DNA from: Psettodes erumei
Taxonomy: Eukaryota; Chordata; Actinopteri; Pleuronectiformes; Psettodidae
Reading direction: 5' to 3'
Length of the DNA: 64,000 nt
Assembly (NCBI GenBank): GCA_016785225.1
Contig: JAFBJZ010000623.1
Span: forward strand, 3,038,501-3,102,500
Shown: one piece after another, positions 34,976 to 46,263 of the stretch
How the letters are laid out: each line of letters starts with the position of its first letter
Position numbering within the stretch: position 1 is the stretch's first letter
Program-made: the position numbers and the translations under genes
Notes under the pieces: generated by a model
The model's database searches: none
Seen by the model: the letters and a program-made list of their open reading frames with translations, nothing else
What the model was told of the DNA's origin: nothing

Positions 34976-37900
34976 GTAATAATCTGCACAGTTCATGTGA
35001 ACACGTTTGGCTTGCTACAACTAGCCACAAACACGACAAAATGTTAGCCTGCTAGGTTAGCCGAGCTTGTTGTTCGGGCAGCTAACGTTAGCTACTTAGC
35101 CAGGGCTTTTCCACGACTCAACCCTCGCGAGGTGGCTAACTAACTACCGCTAGCTAAGTTACCCAAGTGGGTTGGTTAAGTGGTTTGTTGACCGTAGGAA
35201 AGCATACGGCGACTTTAAGTTAGTTTTCTCGTTACAGAAACGCAGACCTGTCATCTAATAGCGTGCTATGCTAACTTCATGGTGCTTTTGAGTCCGCTTC
35301 GACCCTCGCAGGCAGATGGAAATATTGGTAAGAGATGAGTAACGTTAGCGGTGGCCTAGTGGCTGCTGTTGGTGTCTTAATTTGGGGGTAGGGGGTGATT
35401 TGTTAGGCAGCTTTGGTCTTAGTTAGCTCATTTTCACGTTCGAACAGGACTCTAGTGGCTAAAGTTGTAGAGACTAGGGGCATGTACCCAGCTAAAGATT
35501 TACTTGAGCTTTGAAACTACTCGATAGCTATTTCTCCCAGTCGCCTCTGAAGATGCAAGCCAACTTGGTTGAAGCTTGAAAATGTGTTAGCCTTCTATGC
35601 TAGCAGCAGCATTGATTATTAGAGGATATTACTCGTTGTGGCCCTTGACCTTAATTTCGCACAAATGTCTTGTTGCCCTTCTTTTCGTGAATGGAGTGTA
35701 ACGTTATGGTGCTTTTTCGTGCCAGTGAAGTGAAACTTGAGTTTGCTGCCTATGGTGCTGATGCACATTTCCTGTATTCTCAACGTGCACAGACCACACA
35801 AAATAGTTTCAGCTGCATTCAGGGTGTTGGTTTGTTCCTGGCTATTCATCTTTCATGAACCAAACCAGTCTGTGTCTCCCAGGCTGAAGCCATGAGCAGG
35901 CAGGGGGTGAGGGGAGCTGCTTGCAGATAGAAAATGGCTGACATTTTGGCTGTCAACATAGAGCATATCATTGTCACTTATAACGTCTAGCTCAGTTAGG
36001 ACAAAGTATTACAGATAGGTTAACCTCTGAATAAATTGGTTTCAGTTTACTGAGGGTAAATTGACTTCTCCCCTTCTCCCCTGCTGGGGCTTTTTTGGGT
36101 GGGGGGTGCAGTAGATTGTTACTGGGGTGTTGCTCAAAGACACTAAAACAGGGAGGATTCATGCGCCACACAAATCTTAAGGGATCTGGTTGAAAAGTGT
36201 ATTAATCCAGACACCATGGCATGTTACAGTTAGGACCACAAGGTTGGCACTAGATCAGGCGTTCAGTTTTTCTCTGAAGAAACAACAGATTACTGCTTCA
36301 GAAATGCTTATGTTAGGTGAAGCTCAGGAGCTCAGGGATGCTGAACTCAAGTGCAGTGGTAATTAAGCAGACAAGTTGTGTAGCACTGCTGGAACCAGTG
36401 GTGAGAAACTCAGAACTTGGCAGTGGTACATTTTTAACAAAGTTATTGTGACAGGTTAAATGCTGGGGATCTATGGATTTAAGGTTAAGATGGACACTGG
36501 ACATCAAACCTACAGTAAGCTCACAAATGGTTGCATTAGAAGCAATACCACCCTTTTTGGATCTGATCATAGGGTTAGTAAACAGGTTAGTTGGTAAAGA
36601 GGGTGCAAAAGTGACTTGACAATCTTACACCATAGGCTGGGTTTTCCTTTGAGCAGCAGTTGAGGTGTCTTGGATGTGACAGCAGAATGATTTGAGCATT
36701 CCCCTTCATCATGGGGGTCATGTGATCTCTGAGTGTACTCTTGTCTGTAGACTTGTATTGGGTTTCTATGCAGACCCGTTAGGCGTGACTCACTCTTAAG
36801 CTTCATGGTTTGTCTTGGTCAGTCGCAGCGGAAAAGAAGAAATCAGCGACTGGTTGTGTGACACGTCAGCAGATGCAAGGCAGGGTTTCTCCCTGATGAA
36901 AAATATCCTCTGTTTTGATGGATTTTATGACAGTGGTCTCACTGCTCCCCGTCACAAATCCCTAAATAAAATGTACATGGTTTTTGAAACTTGGCTGTGA
37001 AGAACAATGTTCTGACCAACTTGGTGAACAAAATGTGTCGTCTCATCAGTTTATTTGATTTTAGTTGCACCCTATGCTTTAGAGTGAGATTCAGAGTTAG
37101 TGCGTTGTTCTGCATTGCATCTGAAGTGGCTTCACAGATGACTGATGCCCACCAGGTGACCAAAACACCAATATCCGCTTTTATGTCTTTGTCCTTCTAG
37201 GCAAAAAGGCGGTTGGCGCTGGATGATTCAGACCACCAGTACCAGTCAGAACCCACCAGAACTCCAAGAGGCAGAGGGGGGGCCGCGGCGACCAATGGGG
37301 CACGGCTAAAGACACCCAGAAGTAAGAAATAGAAAGCTATAAGGAGCATTCTGACATCTGTTCACTACATTCACAATCAATGCTCTTAAAAGTAACATGG
37401 ATCATTTTTTTCCTTTCCATTAAACACAGCAGCTAGGTTCACCTACATGTCTGTGCTCTTCTCTGTTGTGGTACTGTAGTAGTTTTAAAATCCATTTTGT
37501 CATATGAATTTTCTCATGTAAAAACAAAGCCTGTGTGGTGACTAATTGAGAAGTCATGGCACAACAGACAACTTTTTTTAAATGCAATCCTTTGAATTCC
37601 CCTGCAGAAGAAGCACTCTGTAATCTGAAATTAGGAACACATTTATTGAAAAAGTATTCTGTCTGCATAATTGTTTTTTGCCCACAGTATAAGCCCCTCA
37701 GAACTGCTGTAGTATTATTATTTCTGGTTTTAACCAGTGGAAAAAACCAAAACAAACAAGATATTATCTCTGACTTTCCTTCGCATTCTGTTGCATGTGT
37801 TTCTAACATTGTAGATTAGATTCAACTTTATTGTCACTACTACTACTGTTAGTGGAACTGCGTGAGGAACTGCTGGAACTGTAACCCTCTGAGAGGGGCT

Positions 37901-40900
37901 GATGCTGTCAGCACAGAGCAATCCATAATGAATTTCAAGTCCAGCTGCTAAATATTCAGTTTTATTCATTACATACAATGTTTATAGCTTCCTGTTTCAT
38001 GCAGATTGGATTTATTTAATTCTTTTGGCTTTCTTCAAATTATTATTAATTGTGCTTTTTGATATCTGGGGGATTGTAGGAATCCTGTGATCGGGTTGAC
38101 TCTCCCACATTTTTGAATTCGTCCTTTGGCTAAAATACATTTGTTCTTCCCCTTGTTTCTCTGTTCCTGCTTCTTTTTCTCAACCACAGCGCCCAAATCC
38201 CCCCCAGAGAAGACGCGCTACGACACCTCCCTGGGCCTGTTGACAAAGAAGTTTGTGGACCTTCTTGCTCAGTCGTCTGATGGTGTTTTGGACCTCAACC
38301 TGGCTGCTGAAACCTTGCAGGTACTTTTATCTTTGACACAATCTGTCCAGGCATTGCTAATAAAAACCAGAACTGTCAGGTGATTGATGTTGCAGTCGGT
38401 TTAGTTGTCGGTAACTCGCACAGTGAAATGTGACGGCCTGTGCTCTGTGTTTTCAGGTGCAGAAAAGGCGGCTGTATGATATCACCAATGTACTTGAAGG
38501 CATTCACCTCATCAAGAAGAAATCCAAGAACAACATTCAGTGGATGTAAGTGGACTTGTTCGGTTTCCACCTGCGGACAAAATTCAACCTGCTGTGGGCT
38601 GAAATTTGAGAATCATGACATTTCCCAGTTCTCCTGGTTCCTCCATGTTTTTGCTCATTTTCTTGTATTTCATACTTTATCTCCTTCCTTTCCTTCCACT
38701 GGCTCATTTTTACTCAGGTCAGTCTTTCTCCCTCTCTCTGTATCCTCGGACACAAATTCAGTCAAATACCGGCGGTTAGATCAAACTGCTGTGCAAGGCA
38801 GAAATCATTACTTCTCTCCCATCAGGACAATTCAAGGAAAACTAAGATTAGACTTGTTTTTTGTTTCATTCCATAATTGAAACTGCGAGGACGACTGTGC
38901 TAACAGCTGTTTGAACGTGCTCTCACAGGGGCTGCAGTCTGTTGGAGGTAGAGGGAGCGCTGAACCAGAGACAAAGGCTGACAGCAGAAGTTTCTGCGCT
39001 GGGAGAAGAAGAGCAGAGGCTCGATCAACTTATCCAGAGATGCACCCTGGATATGAGACACATGAGCGAGTTGCCAAGCAACCAGAAATATCCTTTTGCT
39101 GCGAGCTGATGCGTCATACAAGAGATAAAATGGTTCTTAGCTACCTTTCTTCAATGTTCAAACATCCTTTAGCTATTTTCCCATGAATCTCCAGGTCAAC
39201 TTTGCCAAATTAACAGCAGTTAAACTCTGTCCACAGATAGCACCTTTTCTAAGCAGTTTTTTTTTCTCTGACCATTTGTTACACATGTGCCACTTAAATC
39301 AAATCAAGTTCCTCAAATTAGTTTATTGCTAAAATTGTGGTGTTATTTCTTTAACCCCGTCTTCTTCACGTATGCCTATGTCACATACCAAGACATCAAA
39401 CAGCTGGGAAACCTCAAAGACCAGACCATCATTGTTGTCAAAGCGCCCACGGACACTAAACTGGAAGTACCAGATCCTGATGAGGTACGTGCACCGGCAC
39501 AGACACGTCGCCATCACAGAGTGGATTTATCGTGGTCATGCTTCTGTTTCCTGCTATGTTCTCATCCGACCCATGACTTGTGTTTCATTTGAAGAGTCAG
39601 CTGGACATTTGGGAAAATTTGGACGTTCCAACTTAAAACCAAGTGTCACGTGTCACAGATGTGTTATTCTGGAGTAATACCTGGTTTCCATCGGCACTTT
39701 AACTCTTTAAAAGCCATCCGTTCATCTAAAAACAAGGCCTTCATTGGTAGTGAAATGTCTTAAATCAATTTACAGAAGTCTGAAACATGCTAAGACATGG
39801 TATGGACAAGTATGAATTTATTAAAGATTTTATTTAAAATTTTCTCATAATAGTAATAAGTCTCATAACACAAATCTTCTAAACTGACCAGCTGTGAGAT
39901 GCTAGTTGTTTCCCAGTTCTGCACTGTCCTCCTCTCCATCACACCCACATCCCCATAAGCGATGGCAGCGGCACTTTGGGTGTCTGTCCCCACTGAAAGC
40001 AGAGGTGCTGGGATGTCTCTCATACCAGTCAAATGTGGGAGTAGGAGATTAATGTTCCCAGTGTCCAAAGTCGGTCTTCACGTTTGTTCCAGTTGGCATG
40101 AAGTATCGATAATCTTGTGCTCTGAATGGTTTGTGAAACAAACTGAGCCAGCTGCTCGTGAACAGGAGGGTTCTTTATTTTCCCTGTGCAGAGCTTGTCC
40201 ATCCATTTGACCAGCACCAAAGGTCCGATAGAAGTCCTGCTGTGCCCGGATGAGGAGAGCGACCCCAGGAGTCCTGTGAAAAATGGCAACACAGACATCA
40301 ATGGGAACTCTCCGTTCCTCAAAGTCCTTCAAGGTTTGTTTCAGATGAGCGTTGGCACAGTGTTTTACACGTCGTGTTCATTTGACTTTCATTAATCTGT
40401 CTCATTAAGTCCTGGCTTACATTGATGTAGATTTATGGGCATTATTATTTCATGTGTTTCTGAGCATTTCTGATTTTAAACATTAGCGTTGTGAAAATGT
40501 AGTTTGAAGTACAGCTGATACTGATTGGCGTTGAACCATTAATAATTTAGATATTAGTGTGTTATGGTATCTTGTCATTGGCAGCATAACAGATTCACTG
40601 GTACAATAAAAAATGAAACCAACCAGACGGGTGTTTTGGATCCAGTTTAAAGTTTAAAACAGCAGCTCTTTAGCCGTGCACAGATAATAACCAGGTGATT
40701 CCCTTCTCTTCCACAGATCCCAGCTGCACAACCACTTCTCCCAGCCCCTCCCAGGCTCCACCCCCCTCCTCCTCAGCTGTCTCCGTTACTACTCTGTCCC
40801 CCATTTCGTCCCCTTACACCAGTCTTCTCCAGCAGACGGAGGACCAGATCCCTTCATCCTTGGGGCCTTTCCTGAACCTTGGGCCCCCTCTTCTGGACCA

Positions 40901-41009
40901 GGAAGACTACCTGTTAGGTCTGGAAGATGACCAGGGAATCAGCGATTTGTTTGAGGCTTATGACTTTGACAAAATGCCCTCCTGTCTGGATGACCTCCTG
41001 TGCAGCTAG
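34694..41009 (+). CDS. e2f3: E2F3 transcription factor (complete, 8 coding exons, E2F3a-type start)
   Basis: Join 34694-34975, 37201-37321, 38190-38320, 38457-38545, 38929-39087, 39370-39484, 40192-40333, 40717-41009; 1332 nt, 443 aa. It is a nuclear activator of S-phase genes, binding DNA with a DP partner and restrained by RB. Domains: an E2F3-type N-terminus [14 protein letters not shown] and YIQIITTS; the cyclin A/CDK2 docking motif [11 protein letters not shown] (about 93-103); a winged-helix DNA-binding domain from [16 protein letters not shown] (141 on) to the [16 protein letters not shown] recognition helix (182-197); a Leu-rich coiled dimerisation segment (209-260); the marked box with [20 protein letters not shown]; and the C-terminal RB-binding/activation motif [25 protein letters not shown] docking excludes E2F4-6, and linkage to mboat1 and cdkal1 picks E2F3 over E2F1/2. 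Confidence 0.97.
34976..37200 (+). other. e2f3 intron 1
   Basis: The first 600 bp are CpG-rich and dense in GTTAGC/GCTAAC motifs, including the palindrome AGCTAACGTTAGCT at 35080-35093. They also hold the candidate alternative first exon at 35316. The rest is ordinary intron. Confidence 0.7.
35316..35327 (+). CDS. e2f3: Candidate E2F3b-type alternative first exon
   Basis: Within intron 1, ATG GAA ATA TTG is followed at once by a strong GTAAGAG donor at 35328. Phase 0 out matches exon 2, giving MEIL joined to AKRRLALDD. Mammalian E2F3b likewise uses an intron-1 promoter and a six-residue exon joined directly to AKRRL. No transcript evidence is available here. Confidence 0.4.
37201..37321 (+). 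CDS. e2f3: e2f3 coding exon 2 (cyclin A docking motif)
   Basis: Acceptor CCTTCTAG, donor GTAAGA. It reads [20 protein letters not shown] then [20 protein letters not shown] and one base of Thr. Confidence 0.96.
37322..38189. other. e2f3 intron 2
   Basis: No element recognised. Confidence 0.7.
38190..38320 (+). CDS. e2f3: e2f3 coding exon 3 (start of DNA-binding domain)
   Basis: Acceptor AACCACAG, donor GTACTT. It reads [20 protein letters not shown] then [20 protein letters not shown] and TLQ. Confidence 0.97.
38457..38545 (+). CDS. e2f3: e2f3 coding exon 4 (DNA recognition helix)
   Basis: Acceptor GTTTTCAG, donor GTAAGT. It reads [20 protein letters not shown] then KKSKNNIQW. RRxYD is the base-contacting motif of E2F proteins. 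Confidence 0.97.
38546..38928. other. e2f3 intron 4
   Basis: Standard GT-AG intron; nothing recognised inside. Confidence 0.75.
38929..39087 (+). CDS. e2f3: e2f3 coding exon 5 (dimerisation coiled segment)
   Basis: Acceptor CTCACAG. It reads [20 protein letters not shown] then [20 protein letters not shown] and [12 protein letters not shown] plus AA. The 3' end is not GT but ATATCCTT, a U12-type donor. Confidence 0.95.
39088..39369 (+). other. e2f3: U12-type AT-AC intron of e2f3
   Basis: A 282-nt intron with donor ATATCCTT (39088-39095), branch site TTCTTTAAC (39347-39355, one mismatch from TTCCTTAAC) 14-16 nt before the end, and terminal AC at 39368-39369. No GT-AG pair can join these exons in frame. 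Joining AA to G gives Lys and restores [12 protein letters not shown]12 introns at this place are known in the E2F family. Confidence 0.92.
39370..39484 (+). CDS. e2f3: e2f3 coding exon 6 (marked box)
   Basis: Preceded by a CTTCTTCAC acceptor (AC type), donor GTACGT. It reads [20 protein letters not shown] then [18 protein letters not shown]. Confidence 0.96.
39485..40191. other. e2f3 intron 6
   Basis: Standard GT-AG intron; nothing recognised inside. Confidence 0.75.
40192..40333 (+). CDS. e2f3: e2f3 coding exon 7 (marked box end)
   Basis: Acceptor CTGTGCAG, donor GTTTGT. It reads [20 protein letters not shown] then [20 protein letters not shown] and PFLKVLQ. Confidence 0.95.
40334..40716. 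other. e2f3 intron 7
   Basis: Standard GT-AG intron; nothing recognised inside. Confidence 0.75.
40717..41009 (+). CDS. e2f3: e2f3 terminal coding exon (RB-binding transactivation domain)
   Basis: Acceptor CTTCCACAG. A Ser/Pro-rich stretch, then [20 protein letters not shown] and [20 protein letters not shown] ending DDLLCS and TAG at 41007-41009. Confidence 0.97.
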
Positions 41010-44000
41010 CATTCGCTAACAGAAATTCAGATTACACGCATGGGAGAGAGATGGCGGCTCAGTGAGGGTTTTGATGCCTGTGACTGACTGTGTAGTTAGT
41101 GGAAGTCAATTTTAAATAGATGAAGAGGAAACATTGAGGGCTTTTCCAGCCGTTTTGGGACACAATGCCATCGTCCTTCATGGTCTGAGAGATGAATGGC
41201 TTTGAATGATGTCACAAAAAGACATGACTGGTCGGTGTGCAGACATATCCATTACTCCTTGTCTCAGGCTGTGTAAGGCCTCCAGTGTGGATGAGCGTTG
41301 GGGGACATCAGAAAGCCTTTGCTGTCAGTTTGGTTAAGCCAACAACAACAAAAAAAAATCTCTTCACGTCACATCACGGAGAACGACCGCCACCCACCCC
41401 CTGTCACTTGTCATCAATCACATCCTGATTAAGTTTAGCATAACATTCAAGTGTAAGTGCACCTGAGCTGCTTAGATGTGATCACGAGCAAGGAAGAGGA
41501 AGACTGTGATACAAATATGAGGATTAGACAGGCCTGTGAATCTTGGCAAGTGGGAAAAGAAGTTAATCTGTTTGTTGTGATGCATGTTCTTGCCACTTGT
41601 CCAAATTTGTCCAGGTAATCCTCCCTGAGACATAACCATAAGCAAGTGTTGTAGGGCAGAAGAGATACTGAAGAGTTGTTAATGGCTGCTCATACTGCTG
41701 ACTGTTTAACAGGCATTTCCTGGGTTCAGATGTAGAGCATTTTAGGAATTAAAATGAATATAAAAAGAAAAATGGTCAATTTGGGTGCACGACATCCATG
41801 ATTACAGCTGTTAATTTACACTTAGGTGAGGCAGGTTGAGCTTTCACACTCCTGGCAGGTTATCTATTGTGTAATGTATGGGCTTGTAATTGTAAAGTTA
41901 TTAAGAGTGTTTCATACATTTGGGCACTATTGAGATTTATTGAGAGTGACACAAATGACGATAATTTTCAAATGATGAAACTGTAAGGTGGAAATGGAAC
42001 ACATCAGGAGTATGTACTTAAAGAAGACAGGTATCCAGTCTTTTTACCTGTCAACCTGATCAGCCTGTCAACCCCTGATCAAACGGCCATCCTCAAATTT
42101 GTGCAATGGCAAATGCAAAACATGGAAAGCGATGTCTGACCTTACGTAAGCCAGAACAGTTTGTTTAGTTGCTAATAGATTCCAGTAAAGCCATCACTCC
42201 TGGGTAATGTGGGGTTAAACAAAAACACTTGATGTGTATCTATATAGAAATCGGGCCTGTTAAGACACAGGATGTGCAGACTTGAATGTCGTCCCAAACT
42301 CCTACTCGTAGGAGAATGAGTGGTGAATTCAGGACCCAAACTTCCTCTTCCTTGCTGCTGTTCACCTTTTCCTTCCATCGTCATCAGCAGAGGCTGCCAT
42401 AGCAATGCTTCCCCTAATGCCTCCTCAGTTAGACTGTGTGCTGTGAAATTATACTTATGTTTGACTTCGAACCAATCAGTGCGCACTGCCTACTCCGTGT
42501 GCACTGAAAGCTGTGTCTGAGACAGGATAAGTGAGTATTAGTCTTTTTAAGTTTCGTAAGTGTTGAATTTTAATGGTTTTAATACTGTAGGAATAACTAA
42601 TGATGCGGTCACTGAAGCAAAAAAGAAGAACCAGAAGCAGAAGCAGAAGCAGACAGTTTGAGGCTGCAGCACGTAATGAAGGGCTTATTTTCCACCATAA
42701 CATGATACTGGGGAAAAAAGACTTTAAAAAGCCTGTTAAATTCATTGCAACCACGTTTTGGTATCATGTGTTGTCTCAGGCCACTGAATCTTTGCACAGT
42801 GGCTAATTGAGGCATTGGCGATCCAAGAGCTGTAGGGATGTGATTTTCTTCCTCTTGGTATTTCAAACACTCTTGCTGTTCACCTCTAATGGCTTCCTGC
42901 GTTTGATTACATCCCTGATCATAACAGAAAAAACCATCTTCTCTGAAACCCGAGCTTTTAAACTAGAGAAACCTGCGGCTGCAGGAATTATTGCTGCTGT
43001 TAGTGAACTTCTCCCCGACCTGATTGATGTGCGCTTGAGTAATTGCGTGTGCAGCATGTGTGAGTTAATGTCAAAGATCAAGCCTGCTTAAGAGTAAGCC
43101 TGCCATGTGTAAATTGATGTACAGTTTTCTAAATTTTTCAGTGCACAAGGTACTGTAGGCTACCTCTCACTTAATGTTTGACAGTAGTAATAGGGCATAG
43201 AGGTAAATGCCATAGTGTGTATGAGTCTTTGAATTCCCTTTTTGTCATAGAAATGACCCTTCTATTATTTAGATGTGATATTACATCGCACTTTTGTTTG
43301 AGGTGTGCGAGATTCCACTCACCCTGATATAATGATTATGCCTTTTGCTCTTAAACCAGTCTGATGCCATCACATCTTAAATTGAAATACTGGGGTGCAC
43401 AATTTGGATACTGTAGCAGACAATGTGTTGCAATTTTTGTTTTTGTTTTTTGCTTTTTTTGGATGTTTAGTTCTTTTGTCAGTGTTTTTCCCCTCATCAC
43501 TTCGACCCAAAAAGTAGTACACCTTCAGTAATGCATGCGCGACCTTTGCAGGCATTCAATTTAGCCCATCATCCCTCCACTGGTCATTAGGAGACTTTGC
43601 CTGCATGTCTGTATGTGTGTCACTGAACCTGGTTCAGTGACCTTGGTTATCCTCTGCTGAAGTGTGTAGGGAGCTTTGCTTCTGTGACACTGTGTGTCCG
43701 TTTTTACTTCTGGAGTGATGTGAGGGAGCATTTGACACTTTTTTGCGCGTTTCTTCTTTTTTCCACTTTAACAGAGACTTTGGAAGCCTGTTAAAATAGC
43801 ATTTTCACTTCATAAAATTAAAGCCCACTTATTAACCTGACCCTCACCCATGTGGTGGAACTACAGTTTATAAGTCAGCAGAACTTAGCGCGATTTGTGC
43901 CACCATCAAAAATTTGACTAAACGCACAGAAATGCTCCGATTCACAAAACACAATTTCCCTATGGGCATATTTATGTCAGTGTATTTTATATGTATTTAT

Positions 44001-44815
44001 GGAAAATTCAAGCGTTCTCCCCCCCTCAATTTGGTTCAATAACCACATTTGTGTCCATTTGCATAGGTAATTACATTTCTCTCCATCTTCTACAAGTGAT
44101 CAGAATGTGGTTACAATGTTTTATCCACTTTTATATGAGGGAAACGTGAATTTTGGAAAGATTGTACCTTTCCATGGGTTTCTATTGGAATGTTAAAGAT
44201 TGTAATGCACTGCTAATGCTAGTTAGCCAGGGAGTATTTAAATGTAATATGGGTGAGTCTTACCAATACAGCTCCTTCATTTTTAATATGTGATTCTGAT
44301 GTGTGATTAGACCTTGCAGAATGTCATCATTAGGCTAAATGTGGTGTTAACTGTAGTCAAGATTGAAACAGTACTGTTGTTCCTGCTATTTTCCTATGGT
44401 TATTCTTAAGCTGTTACCAAATACAATAGACTGATCCATAAATATTCTATAATAATTATGTCAAAGGTTAACTATTCGATGGGGAGAAACTGACTGTAAA
44501 ATGATGATACTGATGCCTGTTTCCACAAATTACAGATTAAAAAAAAGCTGTAATATCATTTTACCTTTTTGCAATTTGAACGCATGGGTGAAAGTGTCGG
44601 TGTGCTGTTGAATGTTCAAGGTAAACTAATTTGATATATTTTGACGTGTTATTCAGTTATATAAACTGTTTCTTTAACATCTGTTAAATGAGGACATTGA
44701 GTTGTATTTTTGTGTTTGGGTGGGTGGGGGGTGGGAGTAAATGGCTCTGTTTTTGTACTCTGGGCGTTTGTAATTGAAAATTTGAAATAAAGACTATAAA
44801 TAAGGAAATTAATAT
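41010..44815 (+). other. e2f3: Probable e2f3 3' UTR
   Basis: About 3.8 kb without further exons, ending shortly after AATAAA at 44786-44791. Length is comparable to the long mammalian E2F3 3' UTR. It contains 7-mer seed matches for miR-34/449 (CACTGCC, 42484-42490), let-7 (CTACCTC, 43160-43166) and miR-17/20 (GCACTTT, 43288-43294). The UTR extent is inferred. Confidence 0.6.
44786..44791 (+). terminator. e2f3: Probable e2f3 poly(A) signal
   Basis: AATAAA followed by AT- and T-rich sequence, about 650 bp before the cdkal1 5' region. Confidence 0.55.
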
Positions 44816-45400
44816 TTTGTTTATGATCTTTCTTCAAGGATTACTACAGCTGGATGTTCATAAAGAGAGAAAATATTTATCAAGACCACGTTTCATGAGA
44901 TTAACTCCTCAAAATGTCATTGTTCGCATTATTTTCTTCCTAAGTTTTTATTAATTTGTGCGTGTATGTGTGTGTTCAAATGATTAATTAATTACACTTA
45001 AATATCATCACTGTATATCACGCCAGTTCATTCGGAAAGTGTCTTGTTCTTTTAATTGAAAAGTCCTCATACATTTCGCGTTCACGTTGTTTTTATTTTC
45101 TTTTATTGACCCCCCCCCACACACACACACACACACACACCAATACATATTCAGTATAGACACCGTCCGTATGTGACAGGTTGAGAGTGAGACCGTGTTT
45201 GTACAGTCAGTACAGTTACAGTCTCATAGCCTCTCCAAGACCTTCACACTGCAACAGTTTTGGCAAGTAAGGATAATAACCTTGCTAAGCATGTGTATTA
45301 GCTGTTAAGTGTGTAGCGGTGATACCCACATAAGCTGGTTTGCCAGAAGAAAAAGAAAGAAAGAAGAAGAACGCGTCATTGACCCCCTGTATACGAAAGG
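44816..45400. other. Intergenic e2f3/cdkal1
   Basis: A short head-to-tail interval with a C run plus CA tract at 45111-45141 and no gene. The cdkal1 promoter must lie at its right edge. Confidence 0.6.
45111..45141. repeat. C9 run and (CA)n tract
   Basis: Nine C followed by about 11 CA units. Confidence 0.9.
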
Positions 45401-45572
45401 CACACGTGTCTAGTTTGTCCCTCTTCTCACACCGTTACTTCGAACAAGTATGGCGGTCTGACTTGTGAGAGCTATGTTTTGATGGTGTAAATACTACTTT
45501 TATCCTCATTTTCAAAACGTACCTCGGCTGGAAGTTGCATTTGTCTTTGATAATAACCACACTGCGACCAAG
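45401..45572 (+). promoter_or_regulatory. cdkal1: cdkal1 promoter and putative non-coding exon 1
   Basis: The sequence turns CpG-containing here. A GTATGGCGGTC (YY1-like GCCAT core on the opposite strand) sits near 45448. A strong donor AAG|GTAAGG at 45572/45573 could join to the acceptor at 46099, making a 5' UTR exon. ATG GCG GTC TGA at 45450-45461 would be a three-codon upstream ORF if transcribed. The transcription start is not defined. Confidence 0.4.
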
Positions 45573-46099
45573 GTAAGGGGCTTTTACAGTACGATAAGAG
45601 GCATTTCTGTCCGAAATGAGGGGCACGTGGGTAGTAGCTCGCTAATGAGGCTACCTAAGATAACAGCGAGCTTGGCCATGTTACCCAACAAAATTAAACT
45701 GCAGGTGGCTAGATATGCGTCATATTAAACATTGTCTGTATTTTTGTGTTTTAATCAGTCGACATTAGGTAATGGAGTTCATCTAGCTTGTGTGTTCATT
45801 TAGTTTAGAGGTTGAGTTAAGTTGGGTGAAAATATAGACTACAGTTGGGTAGGTTCTTAGAACTTAAACAGAGAGTAAACGTCAGGTTATATTTAACACA
45901 CGGATAAAAAGTAATATTAACGCACGTGTTAGTAGTTGTGCTGTTACTTGTTTATATGTTGCTAATATCACCTGCAGCACGTAAGATATGAGACTATATT
46001 TTGGTATCACTAGTTAGAAAGACAGTTTCGGCAGGGTCTTGACAAAGGGTGTCATGGTAAATTACAGTAATGCTATGCTGTGTTTGTGTCTGATTTCAG
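45573..46099. other. Putative cdkal1 5' UTR intron
   Basis: Between a candidate donor at 45573 and the acceptor before the first coding exon. AT-rich, nothing recognised. Confidence 0.4.
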
Positions 46100-46105
46100 G
46101 CTGTC

Positions 46106-46263
46106 ATGGCATCCACCTGTGACTCTTTGATTGAAGACATTGAGGACATGGTCTCTTCTAGTGACCCCACTCCTAATGAGAGACAATCTGCTAGAAAAAG
46201 TATCATACCGAGGTCCAGGAAAAAAAAAGAGCCTCTGAGCAATGAGGAACTTCACGCGGACAG
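46106..46263 (+). CDS. cdkal1: cdkal1 coding exon 1 (start codon)
   Basis: Acceptor GATTTCAG at 46099, ATG at 46106, donor GTAGGT at 46264. It reads [20 protein letters not shown] then [20 protein letters not shown], then [12 protein letters not shown] and two bases of Ser. Confidence 0.93.

Noticed and set aside
34694..41009. E2F1, E2F2 or E2F5 as the identity of the E2F gene
   Set aside because: The AKRRL docking motif excludes E2F4/5; the MRxGI start and neighbours cdkal1 and mboat1 point to E2F3.
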